Assembly: GCA_024655825.1 (NCBI GenBank) | Contig: JANLFJ010000019.1 | Location: 1-58,313 of the forward strand | Direction of reading: 5' to 3' | DNA from: Peptococcaceae bacterium | Lineage (GTDB): Bacteria > Bacillota > Peptococcia > DRI-13 > PHAD01 | Length of the DNA stretch: 58,313 nucleotides | Shown: in pieces, positions 43,967 through 51,795 of the stretch | Position numbering within the stretch: the first letter of the stretch is position 1 | Layout of the letters: each line of letters starts with the position of its first letter | Notes under the pieces: generated by a model | Database searches by the model: none | The model's input: the letters and a program-made list of their open reading frames with translations, nothing else | Told to the model about the DNA's origin: nothing | Position numbers and translations under genes: made by a program

Positions 43967-44129
43967 GTTTAATCCCTCCCCTTTCAATATATAGCCTGTT
44001 TTTATAGGAATAGGGTTACCTGAACCGGCCGGGTTTATGAATAAATGGAAAAAAATCGAAGTAAGCCTGGCCAGGTATTCTAAGAGAACCGTTTTTGTCA
44101 TATATAACTAAATGAGGGAGGGGAGAAAA

Positions 44130-44378
44130 ATGTATGTCATTACTATTACCAGGTGGAAGAAAAAACTGGCGGCGCTTCTGGTGCTTGTGGCGATTTTTAT
44201 CGGGTTGGGGCTGGGGATTAACCATTTATTGACACCCGGAGATTCCAGGGTCAATGCTCCGGTTGATCAGGGTTTGCAGAAAGATGTCATCAGCCAGCCG
44301 GTGAAGGTCCAGGGACAGCCCGCAGAGATTCAGAACAAACCTGACCAGGAAACAACGCCAAAAGTTAAAGAAAAATAA
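44130..44378 (+). CDS. Small single-pass membrane protein upstream of xerD
   Basis: 82 residues: a short basic start, a membrane helix (about 13-32) and a hydrophilic Gln/Lys/Pro-rich tail outside or in the cytoplasm. Its place in front of xerD matches YqzK (DUF4227) of Bacillus, but sequence alone does not prove it. ATG 44130 follows GGGAGGGGAG. It is divergent from the ferredoxin gene, with 163 bases between them that hold no gene. Confidence 0.6.
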   Translation: MYVITITRWKKKLAALLVLVAIFIGLGLGINHLLTPGDSRVNAPVDQGLQKDVISQPVKVQGQPAEIQNKPDQETTPKVKEK

Positions 44379-44420
44379 GGCGGTTTGCGAAGGCAGGCAT
44401 AAAAGGAAAATCAACTCTTT

Positions 44421-44447
44421 TGTGGAAATAGAATGTAGATTTCCACA
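44421..44447 (+). promoter_or_regulatory. Perfect inverted repeat before xerD
   Basis: TGTGGAAAT (44421-44429) and ATTTCCACA (44439-44447) form a perfect nine-pair repeat around nine bases. It ends directly at the xerD ribosome site GAGGAGG (44448-44454). It may be an operator or an RNA hairpin acting on translation. Confidence 0.65.
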
Positions 44448-44463
44448 GAGGAGGCGCTTTTAG

Positions 44464-45351
44464 ATGGACAGGCTGTTGACCGCTTTCCTGGAGTACCTGC
44501 AGGTGGAAAAAGGGTACTCGTCAAATACACTGGCGGCTTACCGCAGGGATTTAGAAAAGTTCTGCAGGCACAGCAGGGATAGAAACGTTGACGCAGTAGA
44601 GAAGATAAACAAGGACTTTCTGGCGGCTTATCTTTTTTATTTGCGCAAAGAAAAGAATTCTCCCGCCACAATTGCCAGGCAGGTCGCCTCTTTACGGGGT
44701 TTTTTTCGTTTTCTGTACCTGGAAAACGTTATTGAAAGCGACCCTTCGGTTAACCTGGAAACTCCAAAATTGGCCCAAAAACTGCCGCGTGTTCTTTCGG
44801 TGGAAGAGGTGGACATGCTCCTGCAGGAGCCGGTTGATGCTAACCCCGTATCTGTAAGGGACAAGGCGATGCTGGAACTTTTGTACGCGACTGGCATGCG
44901 CGTTTCGGAACTAGTGAACCTGGATTTGAAGCAGCTCAACCTGGAGATGAGTTTCGTGCGCTGTCGGGGTAAAGGTGATAAGGAGCGCATTGTTCCCCTC
45001 GGTTCCTGCGCTGCCCGCTGGGTTAGGGAATACCTTGATTACGGCAGGCCTAAACTGTTAAGAGATCCCGGGGTTGAGGCTGTTTTTTTGAGCAGCCGGG
45101 GACGTCGCCTTACCCGGCAGGGTTTTTGGAAAATCATCAAGCTTCACGCTCGCCGGAAAGGAATAAACAGGGAGATTGGCCCCCATACCCTCAGGCATTC
45201 GTTTGCCACGCACCTTTTGGCTAACGGGGCCGACCTCCGTTCTGTGCAGGAACTTTTAGGACACGCCGATGTGGCCACAACCCAGATTTATACTCACCTG
45301 ACAAAAAACAGGTTGAAGGAGGTTTATGACCGGACTCATCCCCGGGCATAA
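44464..45351 (+). CDS. xerD: Tyrosine recombinase XerD
   Basis: 295 residues, the standard length. With XerC it resolves chromosome dimers at dif. Core-binding domain at about 1-90, catalytic domain from 105 with Arg146 (TGMRVSEL), His241/Arg244/His245 (HTLRH), His267 (LGHADV) and nucleophile Tyr276 (QIYTHL). ATG 44464 follows GAGGAGG. Its place before deoB-pdp-dacF is the Bacillus arrangement, which identifies it as XerD rather than XerC. Confidence 0.93.
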   Translation: MDRLLTAFLEYLQVEKGYSSNTLAAYRRDLEKFCRHSRDRNVDAVEKINKDFLAAYLFYLRKEKNSPATIARQVASLRGFFRFLYLENVIESDPSVNLETPKLAQKLPRVLSVEEVDMLLQEPVDANPVSVRDKAMLELLYATGMRVSELVNLDLKQLNLEMSFVRCRGKGDKERIVPLGSCAARWVREYLDYGRPKLLRDPGVEAVFLSSRGRRLTRQGFWKIIKLHARRKGINREIGPHTLRHSFATHLLANGADLRSVQELLGHADVATTQIYTHLTKNRLKEVYDRTHPRA

Positions 45352-45393
45352 GGGGAGAGAAAAAAAGAAGGGTATGACTGGAGGTAACGGGTA

Positions 45394-46578
45394 ATGGCAA
45401 AAGTCATCCTTGTGGTAATGGACAGCGTAGGAGTGGGAGCGCTGCCTGACGCTGGCCTTTACGGCGATGCGGGCAGCAATACACTGGGTCATATTTGCGA
45501 AAGAAAAAAAGGGATAAAGCTTTTTAACCTGGCTTCTTTGGGTTTGGGAAAAATTGTACCCCTGGAGGGTGTTCCCGCCGTAGAACCGGCCAGGGGTTGC
45601 TACGGTAAAATGGCCGAAATGTCCTGCGGTAAAGACACGACCACCGGCCACTGGGAGATTGCGGGTATCATCACCGAAGATCCCATGCCCACCTTTCCCT
45701 ACGGGTTTCCCCCACAGCTGATTGAGGTTTTTGAAAAGCGGATCGGCCGTAAGACGCTGGGCAATGTCGCCGCCTCGGGAACGGAAATAATCGAGGAGCT
45801 TGGTGAAGAACACATGCGAACCGGTTATCCCATAGTTTATACTTCTGCAGACAGCGTTTTTCAGGTTGCGGCCCACGAAGAGGTGATCTCCCTGGAAGAG
45901 ATCTATCAAATATGCAAAACAGCGCGGGAGCTGCTTACCGGCCCCTGGGCCGTGGGGCGGGTTATTGCCCGGCCTTTTGTGGGGAAACCGGGTAGCTTTG
46001 CCAGGACTGCGAACAGGCACGATTATTCACTGGCGCCGTCTCGTCCCACAGTGCTGGACAGTCTGAAAGAAAAGGGATATGAAGTGATCGGCGTCGGGAA
46101 AATAGGCGATATTTTTGCCGGGTGTGGTCTTACCGGCAGTATCCCCACCAGGAGCAACGAAGAAGGGATACGCAGGATTAAGGAGGCGTGGCAGGGGTTA
46201 AAAGACGGCATGGTCTTCGCCAACCTGGTGGAGTTTGATTCTGCTTACGGGCACCGCAATGATGTTGACGGTTATGCCGGCGCGCTGGAGGATTTCGACA
46301 GGCACGTGCCGGATTTAATGGAACTGGTGGAAAGGGGAGGGTTGTTGATAATCACCGCAGACCACGGCAACGACCCAACCACCCTAAGCACAGACCACAG
46401 CAGGGAATATGTGCCGCTTCTTGTCTATGGCCGCGAGGTAAAAGCGGGTGTCGACCTGGGAATCCGTAAAACTTTTGCCGATATTGCCGCCACCATAAGC
46501 GAGCTGTATCAACTTCCGTTTAAATGCCGGGGGGAGAGTTTTCTTTCCCTGGTGAAAAAACAGGGGAAGGAGGAATGA
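45394..46578 (+). CDS. deoB: Phosphopentomutase
   Basis: 394 residues of the alkaline phosphatase superfamily. It interconverts (deoxy)ribose 1- and 5-phosphate with two Mn ions. Metal sites appear in [12 protein letters not shown] near 9 and [10 protein letters not shown] near 320; [10 protein letters not shown] near 85 carries the active threonine. The stop overlaps the region of the next start, so both genes are translated together in nucleoside salvage. Confidence 0.96.
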   Translation: MAKVILVVMDSVGVGALPDAGLYGDAGSNTLGHICERKKGIKLFNLASLGLGKIVPLEGVPAVEPARGCYGKMAEMSCGKDTTTGHWEIAGIITEDPMPTFPYGFPPQLIEVFEKRIGRKTLGNVAASGTEIIEELGEEHMRTGYPIVYTSADSVFQVAAHEEVISLEEIYQICKTARELLTGPWAVGRVIARPFVGKPGSFARTANRHDYSLAPSRPTVLDSLKEKGYEVIGVGKIGDIFAGCGLTGSIPTRSNEEGIRRIKEAWQGLKDGMVFANLVEFDSAYGHRNDVDGYAGALEDFDRHVPDLMELVERGGLLIITADHGNDPTTLSTDHSREYVPLLVYGREVKAGVDLGIRKTFADIAATISELYQLPFKCRGESFLSLVKKQGKEE

Positions 46579-46580
46579 TG

Positions 46581-47885
46581 ATGAGGGCTGTTGATATAAT
46601 CGTAAAAAAACGCGAAGGTCAGGTTTTGCTGCCGGAGGAGATTGACTACCTGGTAGGCGGTTACGCTGGAGGAGAAATTCCTGATTACCAGATGGCGGCA
46701 TTCTGCATGGCGGTTTGCTTCCAGGGGATGAATGATGAAGAAACGTCCCGCTTTACCATGAGCATGGTCGCATCGGGAAAAACGGTAGACCTTTCGCCGA
46801 TTCCCGGTTTTAAAGTCGATAAACACAGCACCGGCGGGGTGGCTGATACGACCACCCTCGTCCTGGCACCGCTGGTTGCGGCGGCAGGGGTTCCGGTGGC
46901 TAAAATGGCGGGACGGGGTCTTGGCCATACGGGCGGGACCATTGACAAGCTGGAGAGCATTCCGGGTTTTTGCACTTCTCTTTCCAAGGAAGAGTTTTTT
47001 GCCCAGGTGAACAGGATCAACCTGGCCATAACCGGGCAAAGCGAGGACCTGGTACCGGTCGACCAGAAATTATATGCTCTCCGCGATGTGACCGGAACAG
47101 TCGAATCCATTCCCCTTATTGCCAGCAGCATTATGAGCAAAAAAATAGCTGCCGGGGCGCAGGCCATTGTCCTCGATGTTAAAACCGGCAGCGGGGCCTT
47201 TATGAAAAAGAAAGAGGAGGCCTTTAGGCTTGCCAGGGCGATGGTAGCCATCGGGAAAGGGCTGGGGAGGAAAACACTGGCCGTGGTCTCGGATATGAAC
47301 GAACCATTGGGCAGCGCGATTGGCAATGCCCTGGAGGTGGAAGAAGCCATTAGGGTTTTGCGCGGTGAATTGAGAGGACGCCTGCGCCAGCACTGCTTCA
47401 TCCTGGGGAGACTGCTCTTGCTGGCGGCAGGCAGGGTAAAAGGGGAAGAAGAGGCGGAAAAACTCATGGACAGGCTCCTGGATTCCGGCGCTGCCCTGGA
47501 AAAGATGGCGGAAATGATTCGCGCCCAGGGCGGGAACGCTGCCGTGACAGAAGACACCTCCATCTTACCGCAGGCCCGGTACAGGCGCGTGATTGAAGCG
47601 CCCCAGGAGGGGTATCTTGAAATCAAGGACGCTCAAGGTCTTGGAAAAGCGGCTATGCTGCTGGGCGCAGGCCGGGAGACAAAAGGGGCAAAAATCGATC
47701 TTTCAGTGGGTCTCAGACTGCATGCCAGAACAGGCGATAAAATCGAAAAAGGCCAGCCGCTCCTGACCATTTTTTACAATAACGACAGGAGATTGCCGGA
47801 AGCGGCGGAACTGGCCGCGAAGTGCCTGTCCCTTTCTCATCATGTCGTGCCGGCCAACCCCCTTGTTTACGGGATGATTGAGTAG
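46581..47885 (+). CDS. pdp: Pyrimidine-nucleoside phosphorylase
   Basis: About 434 residues. It splits uridine and thymidine with phosphate. Signatures are KHSTGGVADTTTL near 80, GRGLGHTGGT near 112, and KTGSGAFM near 195. Three ATGs stand in a row at 46575, 46578 and 46581; the last is eight bases from GAAGGAGG and agrees with family starts. It works with deoB upstream to feed pentose phosphate into central metabolism. Confidence 0.95.
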   Translation: MRAVDIIVKKREGQVLLPEEIDYLVGGYAGGEIPDYQMAAFCMAVCFQGMNDEETSRFTMSMVASGKTVDLSPIPGFKVDKHSTGGVADTTTLVLAPLVAAAGVPVAKMAGRGLGHTGGTIDKLESIPGFCTSLSKEEFFAQVNRINLAITGQSEDLVPVDQKLYALRDVTGTVESIPLIASSIMSKKIAAGAQAIVLDVKTGSGAFMKKKEEAFRLARAMVAIGKGLGRKTLAVVSDMNEPLGSAIGNALEVEEAIRVLRGELRGRLRQHCFILGRLLLLAAGRVKGEEEAEKLMDRLLDSGAALEKMAEMIRAQGGNAAVTEDTSILPQARYRRVIEAPQEGYLEIKDAQGLGKAAMLLGAGRETKGAKIDLSVGLRLHARTGDKIEKGQPLLTIFYNNDRRLPEAAELAAKCLSLSHHVVPANPLVYGMIE

Positions 47886-47894
47886 GAGTTTTTA

Positions 47895-48020
47895 TCATTT
47901 CTTCAAACGGGATTGTTGTTGAAAAAGCTTGATGACAGGCAGGATTACATAAGCAATCAGCAGGTAGAAAACGGCGCCGCCGATCAGGACCAATAAAAAG
48001 GCCGCCAAAAACCTTTCCAT
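47895..48020 (-). CDS. 41-residue single-pass membrane protein
   Basis: On the minus strand, ATG (48020-48018) sits behind GGGAGGTGATG and encodes 41 residues: MERFL, a hydrophobic stretch (about 5-31), then a basic tail ending QQQSRLKK. It is a classic small membrane protein with a strong ribosome site. It converges with pdp and diverges from dacF. I do not know a family; conservation would decide whether it is real. Confidence 0.6.
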   Translation of the reverse strand: MERFLAAFLLVLIGGAVFYLLIAYVILPVIKLFQQQSRLKK

Positions 48021-48069
48021 AATTAAAACATCACCTCCCTGGTTGTTAGTTTTTCCCTTCCGGGATGAT

Positions 48070-48089
48070 CTATGTAAAGCTTTACATAG
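48070..48089 (+). promoter_or_regulatory. Perfect 20-base palindrome between divergent genes
   Basis: CTATGTAAAG/CTTTACATAG is a perfect inverted repeat with no spacer. It lies in the 120-base gap between the 41-residue membrane gene (minus) and dacF (plus). This is the usual place and form of an operator for a dimeric repressor. The regulator is unknown. Confidence 0.7.
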
Positions 48090-48140
48090 TCCGGCGATTA
48101 GCAGGGGAAAAATAAAGACAACATGGTGGGAGGTGGTTTT

Positions 48141-49310
48141 TTGTTCCGCAATAAGAATATGACCAGAAACGTTATATGGGCAGCGATTTTTCTTAGTTTG
48201 CTTGTCTCTTCACTGTTCCCCCGAGCCGCACCGGGTGCCGAGCTTCCCCTGAGGGCTGAATCGGCCGTTTTATTCGATGCTTATTCCGGCAGGGTCCTGT
48301 ACGAGAAAAACCCACATTTGAAAGCATATCCGGCCAGCATGACCAAGTTGATGACCCTGGTTCTAGCGGCGGAAGCGATTGACAGCGGCAAAATAAAGCT
48401 GACTGACATGGTGGCAGCAAGTGAAAACGCCTCCTCTTACGGGGGTTCCCAAATCTTTTTGGCTCCGGGTGAGGTGCTGTCCTTGAAGGACTTGCTGCTG
48501 GGGATAGCGATGGCCTCGGGAAACGATGCCAGTGTGGCCGTGGCCGAGTACATCGCCGGGTCGCACGAAGGCTTTGTGGAAATGATGAATAATAAAGCAC
48601 AGGAACTGGGGATGAAAGAAACCCATTTTGTCAACTGCAACGGCCTCCACGACCCGGACCATTACTCCACGGCTTATGATTTTGGCTTGCTTGGCCTGTA
48701 TGCGCTCAAGTTTCCCTTGGTCAGGGAGCTTTGCTCGGTTAAACATTACAGGATACGCGAGGAAACCGGCAAGCCGTTCCAATACGATAATAAGAACAAG
48801 CTTCTCTGGTTTTATCCCGGGACCGATGGTTTTAAGACAGGCTGGACCGTGGATGCTAAATACTGCCTGACAGCCACCTGCGAACGGAACGGGTTGAGGT
48901 TTGTTTCCGTAGTAATGGGCGTTCCGGCTAAAAGCGGGCAGTTTGAAGATACCAAGACGCTTTTTAACTGGGGTTATTCACAGTTCGTCTTTAAGAATTT
49001 TTATCAGGAAAACGAGGTTTTGGGTTCGGTGAGGGTTGGCAAGGGTACGGTTGACTCTGTAGCCGCTGTTCCCGGGAAAAAGGTTGGCCTTACAGTACCC
49101 AAAGGAGAGGATAAAGGCCTGACCGCAAAGGTCGAGTTGTTTCCGATGATTGATGCCCCTGTCAGGGCGGGAGATGTGGTGGGGTATGTTTCCATCATGA
49201 AAAACGACGAGGTCCTTAGCCGGATGGATCTTCAAGCGGGGGAAAGCGTGGAAAAGGGTTCCTGGTGGCGAGAATTCAAAAAAGTGATGAAGACCACAGT
49301 TGCCGGATAA
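48141..49310 (+). CDS. dacF: Sporulation D-alanyl-D-alanine carboxypeptidase
   Basis: 389 residues: a signal peptide (hydrophobic 11-25, end near GAE), a peptidase S11 domain and a C-terminal beta domain with a weak amphipathic end. Active-site motifs are Ser66-x-x-Lys69 (SMTKL), SGNDAS near 128, and KTGWT near 231. It trims pentapeptide side chains of spore peptidoglycan. TTG 48141 is five bases from GGGAGGTGG; ATG 48159 is possible. Placement before spoIIAA is the usual dacF arrangement. Confidence 0.92.
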   Translation: MFRNKNMTRNVIWAAIFLSLLVSSLFPRAAPGAELPLRAESAVLFDAYSGRVLYEKNPHLKAYPASMTKLMTLVLAAEAIDSGKIKLTDMVAASENASSYGGSQIFLAPGEVLSLKDLLLGIAMASGNDASVAVAEYIAGSHEGFVEMMNNKAQELGMKETHFVNCNGLHDPDHYSTAYDFGLLGLYALKFPLVRELCSVKHYRIREETGKPFQYDNKNKLLWFYPGTDGFKTGWTVDAKYCLTATCERNGLRFVSVVMGVPAKSGQFEDTKTLFNWGYSQFVFKNFYQENEVLGSVRVGKGTVDSVAAVPGKKVGLTVPKGEDKGLTAKVELFPMIDAPVRAGDVVGYVSIMKNDEVLSRMDLQAGESVEKGSWWREFKKVMKTTVAG

Positions 49311-49319
49311 TCAAGAGAA

Positions 49320-49343
49320 GGCGCCAGTGCTTATGCTGGCGCC
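49320..49343 (+). other. Hairpin after dacF
   Basis: GGCGCCAG (49320-49327) pairs with CTGGCGCC (49336-49343). No T-run follows (CAAAATAATT), so it may reduce readthrough or protect the 3' end rather than end transcription fully. Readthrough from dacF into spoIIA occurs in Bacillus. Confidence 0.6.
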
Positions 49344-49364
49344 CAAAATAATTGCCAAAAATTA

Positions 49365-49394
49365 GCAGGAATATTGCCAGACAGTAGAGAATAT
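49365..49394 (+). promoter_or_regulatory. Sigma-H promoter before spoIIAA
   Basis: GCAGGAATA (49365-49373) and AGAGAATAT (49386-49394) with a 12-base spacer fit RNAGGAWWW-N11/12-RNNGAATWW at every fixed position. It lies 35 bases before the spoIIAA start, as in Bacillus subtilis, where spoIIA is sigma-H dependent. Confidence 0.85.
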
Positions 49395-49429
49395 TATTTT
49401 AAAATGGCTGTAAGGAGGGGATACTCAAG

Positions 49430-49780
49430 ATGTCGTTTATTTTACATAGTAAAAACAGGACGTTGACTGTTAGGGTAAAAGGAGAACTTGACCTGGTTAC
49501 AGCGGGGGAATTCCGGGAAACGGTTGATAAGGCCCTCGATGAAATGGTCGCCCAGAACCTGATCATTGATATGGGAAGGGTCACTTTTATTGATAGTTCC
49601 GGGCTGGGTGTTATCCTGGGAAGGTACCGCAAGGTAAAGGCAAAAGGCGGACAGGTTATCCTTATTGGTCTTAATCCTAATATTAAGAGGATTTTGGAAA
49701 TGTCGGGGGTACAGTCTTTTATTCCTGTCTGTGCCTCGGAAGCTGATGCCTGGCGCTTGCTGGATAAAAAAGCAATTTAG
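49430..49780 (+). CDS. spoIIAA: Anti-sigma-F factor antagonist
   Basis: 116 residues with a STAS fold. The phosphorylated serine is Ser57 in FIDSSGLGV. When dephosphorylated by SpoIIE it binds SpoIIAB and frees sigma-F. ATG 49430 sits behind AAGGAGG. It opens the three-gene sigma-F operon. Confidence 0.96.
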   Translation: MSFILHSKNRTLTVRVKGELDLVTAGEFRETVDKALDEMVAQNLIIDMGRVTFIDSSGLGVILGRYRKVKAKGGQVILIGLNPNIKRILEMSGVQSFIPVCASEADAWRLLDKKAI

Positions 49781-49791
49781 GGGGAATAAAA

Positions 49792-50247
49792 ATGGATAAA
49801 ATAGTAAAAAATAAAATAATATTACAGTTCGTGAGCCGGGGAGAAAACGTGGCCTTATCGAGAATAGCCATTGCCGCCCTTGCTTCCCAGTTGAACCTGA
49901 CGCTAAATGACCTGGAGGAAATCAAGGTTGCCACATCGGAAGCGGTTTCTAACGCCATTATCCACGGCTACCAGAATAACCCCGACTGCATAGTCAAGGT
50001 TGTGGGGACCTTATACGAAGATGAGATTGTGATTGAAGTCGCTGACGAGGGTATAGGAATTGCCGATATTAGACAGGCCATGCAGCCTGCGTATTCTTCA
50101 GATCCTGAACGAATGGGTCTGGGTTTTGTCTTCATGCAGTCGTTTATGGATCAGGTGGATGTCGAGTCGCAGATCAACTGCGGGACGAAAGTGACGCTTC
50201 GCAAGCGGATTGGCAGCGCCGGAGCTGAAAATAAAGCGGTTTCTTAA
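49792..50247 (+). CDS. spoIIAB: Anti-sigma-F factor and SpoIIAA kinase
   Basis: 151 residues of the GHKL ATPase type: the N box ATSEAVSNAIIHGY near 44, VADEGIGI near 84, and a GLGFVFMQSF lid near 107. It holds sigma-F inactive and phosphorylates SpoIIAA. It starts 11 bases after spoIIAA and is followed by sigF. Confidence 0.96.
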   Translation: MDKIVKNKIILQFVSRGENVALSRIAIAALASQLNLTLNDLEEIKVATSEAVSNAIIHGYQNNPDCIVKVVGTLYEDEIVIEVADEGIGIADIRQAMQPAYSSDPERMGLGFVFMQSFMDQVDVESQINCGTKVTLRKRIGSAGAENKAVS

Positions 50248-50259
50248 TGAGGTATGAAT

Positions 50260-51048
50260 ATGAACGTTAGGCTGTCGGAAATGAATCTCCCGCGTTTTCC
50301 TTTACTTAGCGATGAGGAGATGGCCAGTTTGCTGGAAAAAGCCCAGGCGGGAGACATGGAAGCACGGGAGAAATTGATAAACTGCAACCTGCGGCTTGTC
50401 TTCAACCTCGTCCAGAGGTTTGCCAACAGGGGCTATGAACTGGAAGACCTCTTTCAGATAGGCACGATCGGCTTAATAAAGGCTATCGACAAGTTTGATC
50501 TTTCATATAACGTGAAGTTTTCCACTTATGCGGTGCCAATGATTATCGGGGAGATACGCCGTTTTTTGCGGGACGATAATCCCGTTAAAGTTAGCCGTTC
50601 TTTGAAGGAAAACGCCTATAAAATCAATAAGGTTCGGGATGCGCTGACCAAAGAATGGGGCCGTGAACCAACCCTGCAGGAGATTGCCGATGAAACCGGG
50701 TTTTCCCTGGAAGAAATAATCACCAGCTTAGAAGCGGTTCAGGCGCCGACCTCCATTCACGAAACACTTTACCAGGATGACGGGGATCCGATTTACGTGA
50801 TTGACCAGCTGAGCAGCGACCAGGAGGAAATCAACTGGTTCGATAAAATTGCCCTTAAAGAAATAATGAACAAACTGTCAGAAAAAGAAAAGGAAATCAT
50901 TTTGATGCGGTTTTTCCAGGATAAAACACAAACGGAAGTGGCAAGCCTGGTTGGGCTCTCGCAGGTCCAGGTATCAAGGATTGAGCGGCAGGCTTTAAAA
51001 CGGTTCAGGGCGCTTTTGCAGGAGGAAAATACCCGGACAGGTTCGTAG
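50260..51048 (+). CDS. sigF: RNA polymerase sigma-F factor
   Basis: 262 residues with region 2 (FSTYAVPMIIGEIRRFLRDD, about 90-109), region 3 (110-170) and region 4 (SLVGLSQVQVSRIERQALKR near 230). It is the first forespore-specific sigma factor. ATG 50260 is eight bases from GAGG; ATG 50254 would be too close. The short start segment MNVRLSEMNLPRFPLL resembles other SigF proteins, including the region bound by SpoIIAB. Confidence 0.97.
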   Translation: MNVRLSEMNLPRFPLLSDEEMASLLEKAQAGDMEAREKLINCNLRLVFNLVQRFANRGYELEDLFQIGTIGLIKAIDKFDLSYNVKFSTYAVPMIIGEIRRFLRDDNPVKVSRSLKENAYKINKVRDALTKEWGREPTLQEIADETGFSLEEIITSLEAVQAPTSIHETLYQDDGDPIYVIDQLSSDQEEINWFDKIALKEIMNKLSEKEKEIILMRFFQDKTQTEVASLVGLSQVQVSRIERQALKRFRALLQEENTRTGS

Positions 51049-51057
51049 GGAAGGCAT

Positions 51058-51087
51058 GAATAACAAACCATAGTGTGAACAATAATA
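51058..51087 (+). promoter_or_regulatory. Possible sigma-G promoter before spoVAC
   Basis: GAATA (51058-51062), an 18-base spacer and AATAATA (51081-51087) fit the sigma-G consensus GHATR-N17/18-CATWHTA with one mismatch in the -10. spoVA is sigma-G controlled in Bacillus. Confidence 0.5.
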
Positions 51088-51108
51088 TTAGCAGTCCAAG
51101 AATAGATT

Positions 51109-51780
51109 GTGGTGGTGAAACAAGAGATGGAAAAGGAACAGGATATATTGAACCGCTACGAGCAGCGCAAAAAACTTTTGCCGGGTTGGGCTGAAATGAA
51201 GCAGGATGATAAAGCAAAAGTCCAGCAGGAAATCCAAGCAGACCACCAGGTTGTTATTGCCTGGGAAGCAAGGGCCGAAGGAGACGAAAAGCAAAAAGCA
51301 ATGAATTTAAAACAGCTGCTTGAAAAACAGCAGCAAGATTTTCAACAGGTTGATTCGGTGGAGTACCAGAAAAAAATGTTAAAACTGGCTCCCAGGCCGG
51401 CAGTCGTTAAAAACGCGATTCTGGCCTTTGTTGTGGGAGGTCTCATTTGTACCATCGGGCAGGTCCTCACCAACCTGTTTTCTTCAGGAGGGCTGGTTGA
51501 CAGGGAGGCGGGCACAGCCGCCTCGACGGTGCTCGTTTTTGCCGGTGCCCTGCTTACAGGGTTGGGTATATATGATGAACTGGGAAGAGTGGCTGGAGCA
51601 GGCTCAATCGTGCCTATTACCGGGTTTGCCAATTCCATTGCCTCGTCGGCCCTGGAGTTTAAGAGGGAAGGCTTTGTTTACGGCGTGGGAGCGCGCCTTT
51701 TTACGGTGGCAGGACCGGTTATTGTCTACGGGACGATTGTCTCCATTTTTATCGGCTTGATCTATTACTTTGTGAAGTAG
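51109..51780 (+). CDS. spoVAC: Stage V sporulation protein AC with long N-terminal extension
   Basis: 223 residues, while usual SpoVAC has about 150. Residues about 90-223 are the SpoVAC membrane domain (GGLICTIGQVLTNLF, VPITGFANSIASSALE, and four helices). Residues 1-80 are very charged and probably a coiled coil (YEQRKKLLPGWAEM, KQLLEKQQQDFQQ). SpoVA proteins move dipicolinic acid across the spore membrane. GTG 51109 opens the long form; ATG 51127 would remove six residues, and no good internal ribosome site for a short form is seen. Confidence 0.9.
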   Translation: MVVKQEMEKEQDILNRYEQRKKLLPGWAEMKQDDKAKVQQEIQADHQVVIAWEARAEGDEKQKAMNLKQLLEKQQQDFQQVDSVEYQKKMLKLAPRPAVVKNAILAFVVGGLICTIGQVLTNLFSSGGLVDREAGTAASTVLVFAGALLTGLGIYDELGRVAGAGSIVPITGFANSIASSALEFKREGFVYGVGARLFTVAGPVIVYGTIVSIFIGLIYYFVK

Positions 51781-51795
51781 GGCGGTTGCGAAACT

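Noticed and set aside
48076-48085. Palindrome before dacF as a CcpA (cre) site
   Set aside because: TGTAAAGCTTTACA has GC, not CG, at its centre, which breaks the cre consensus.
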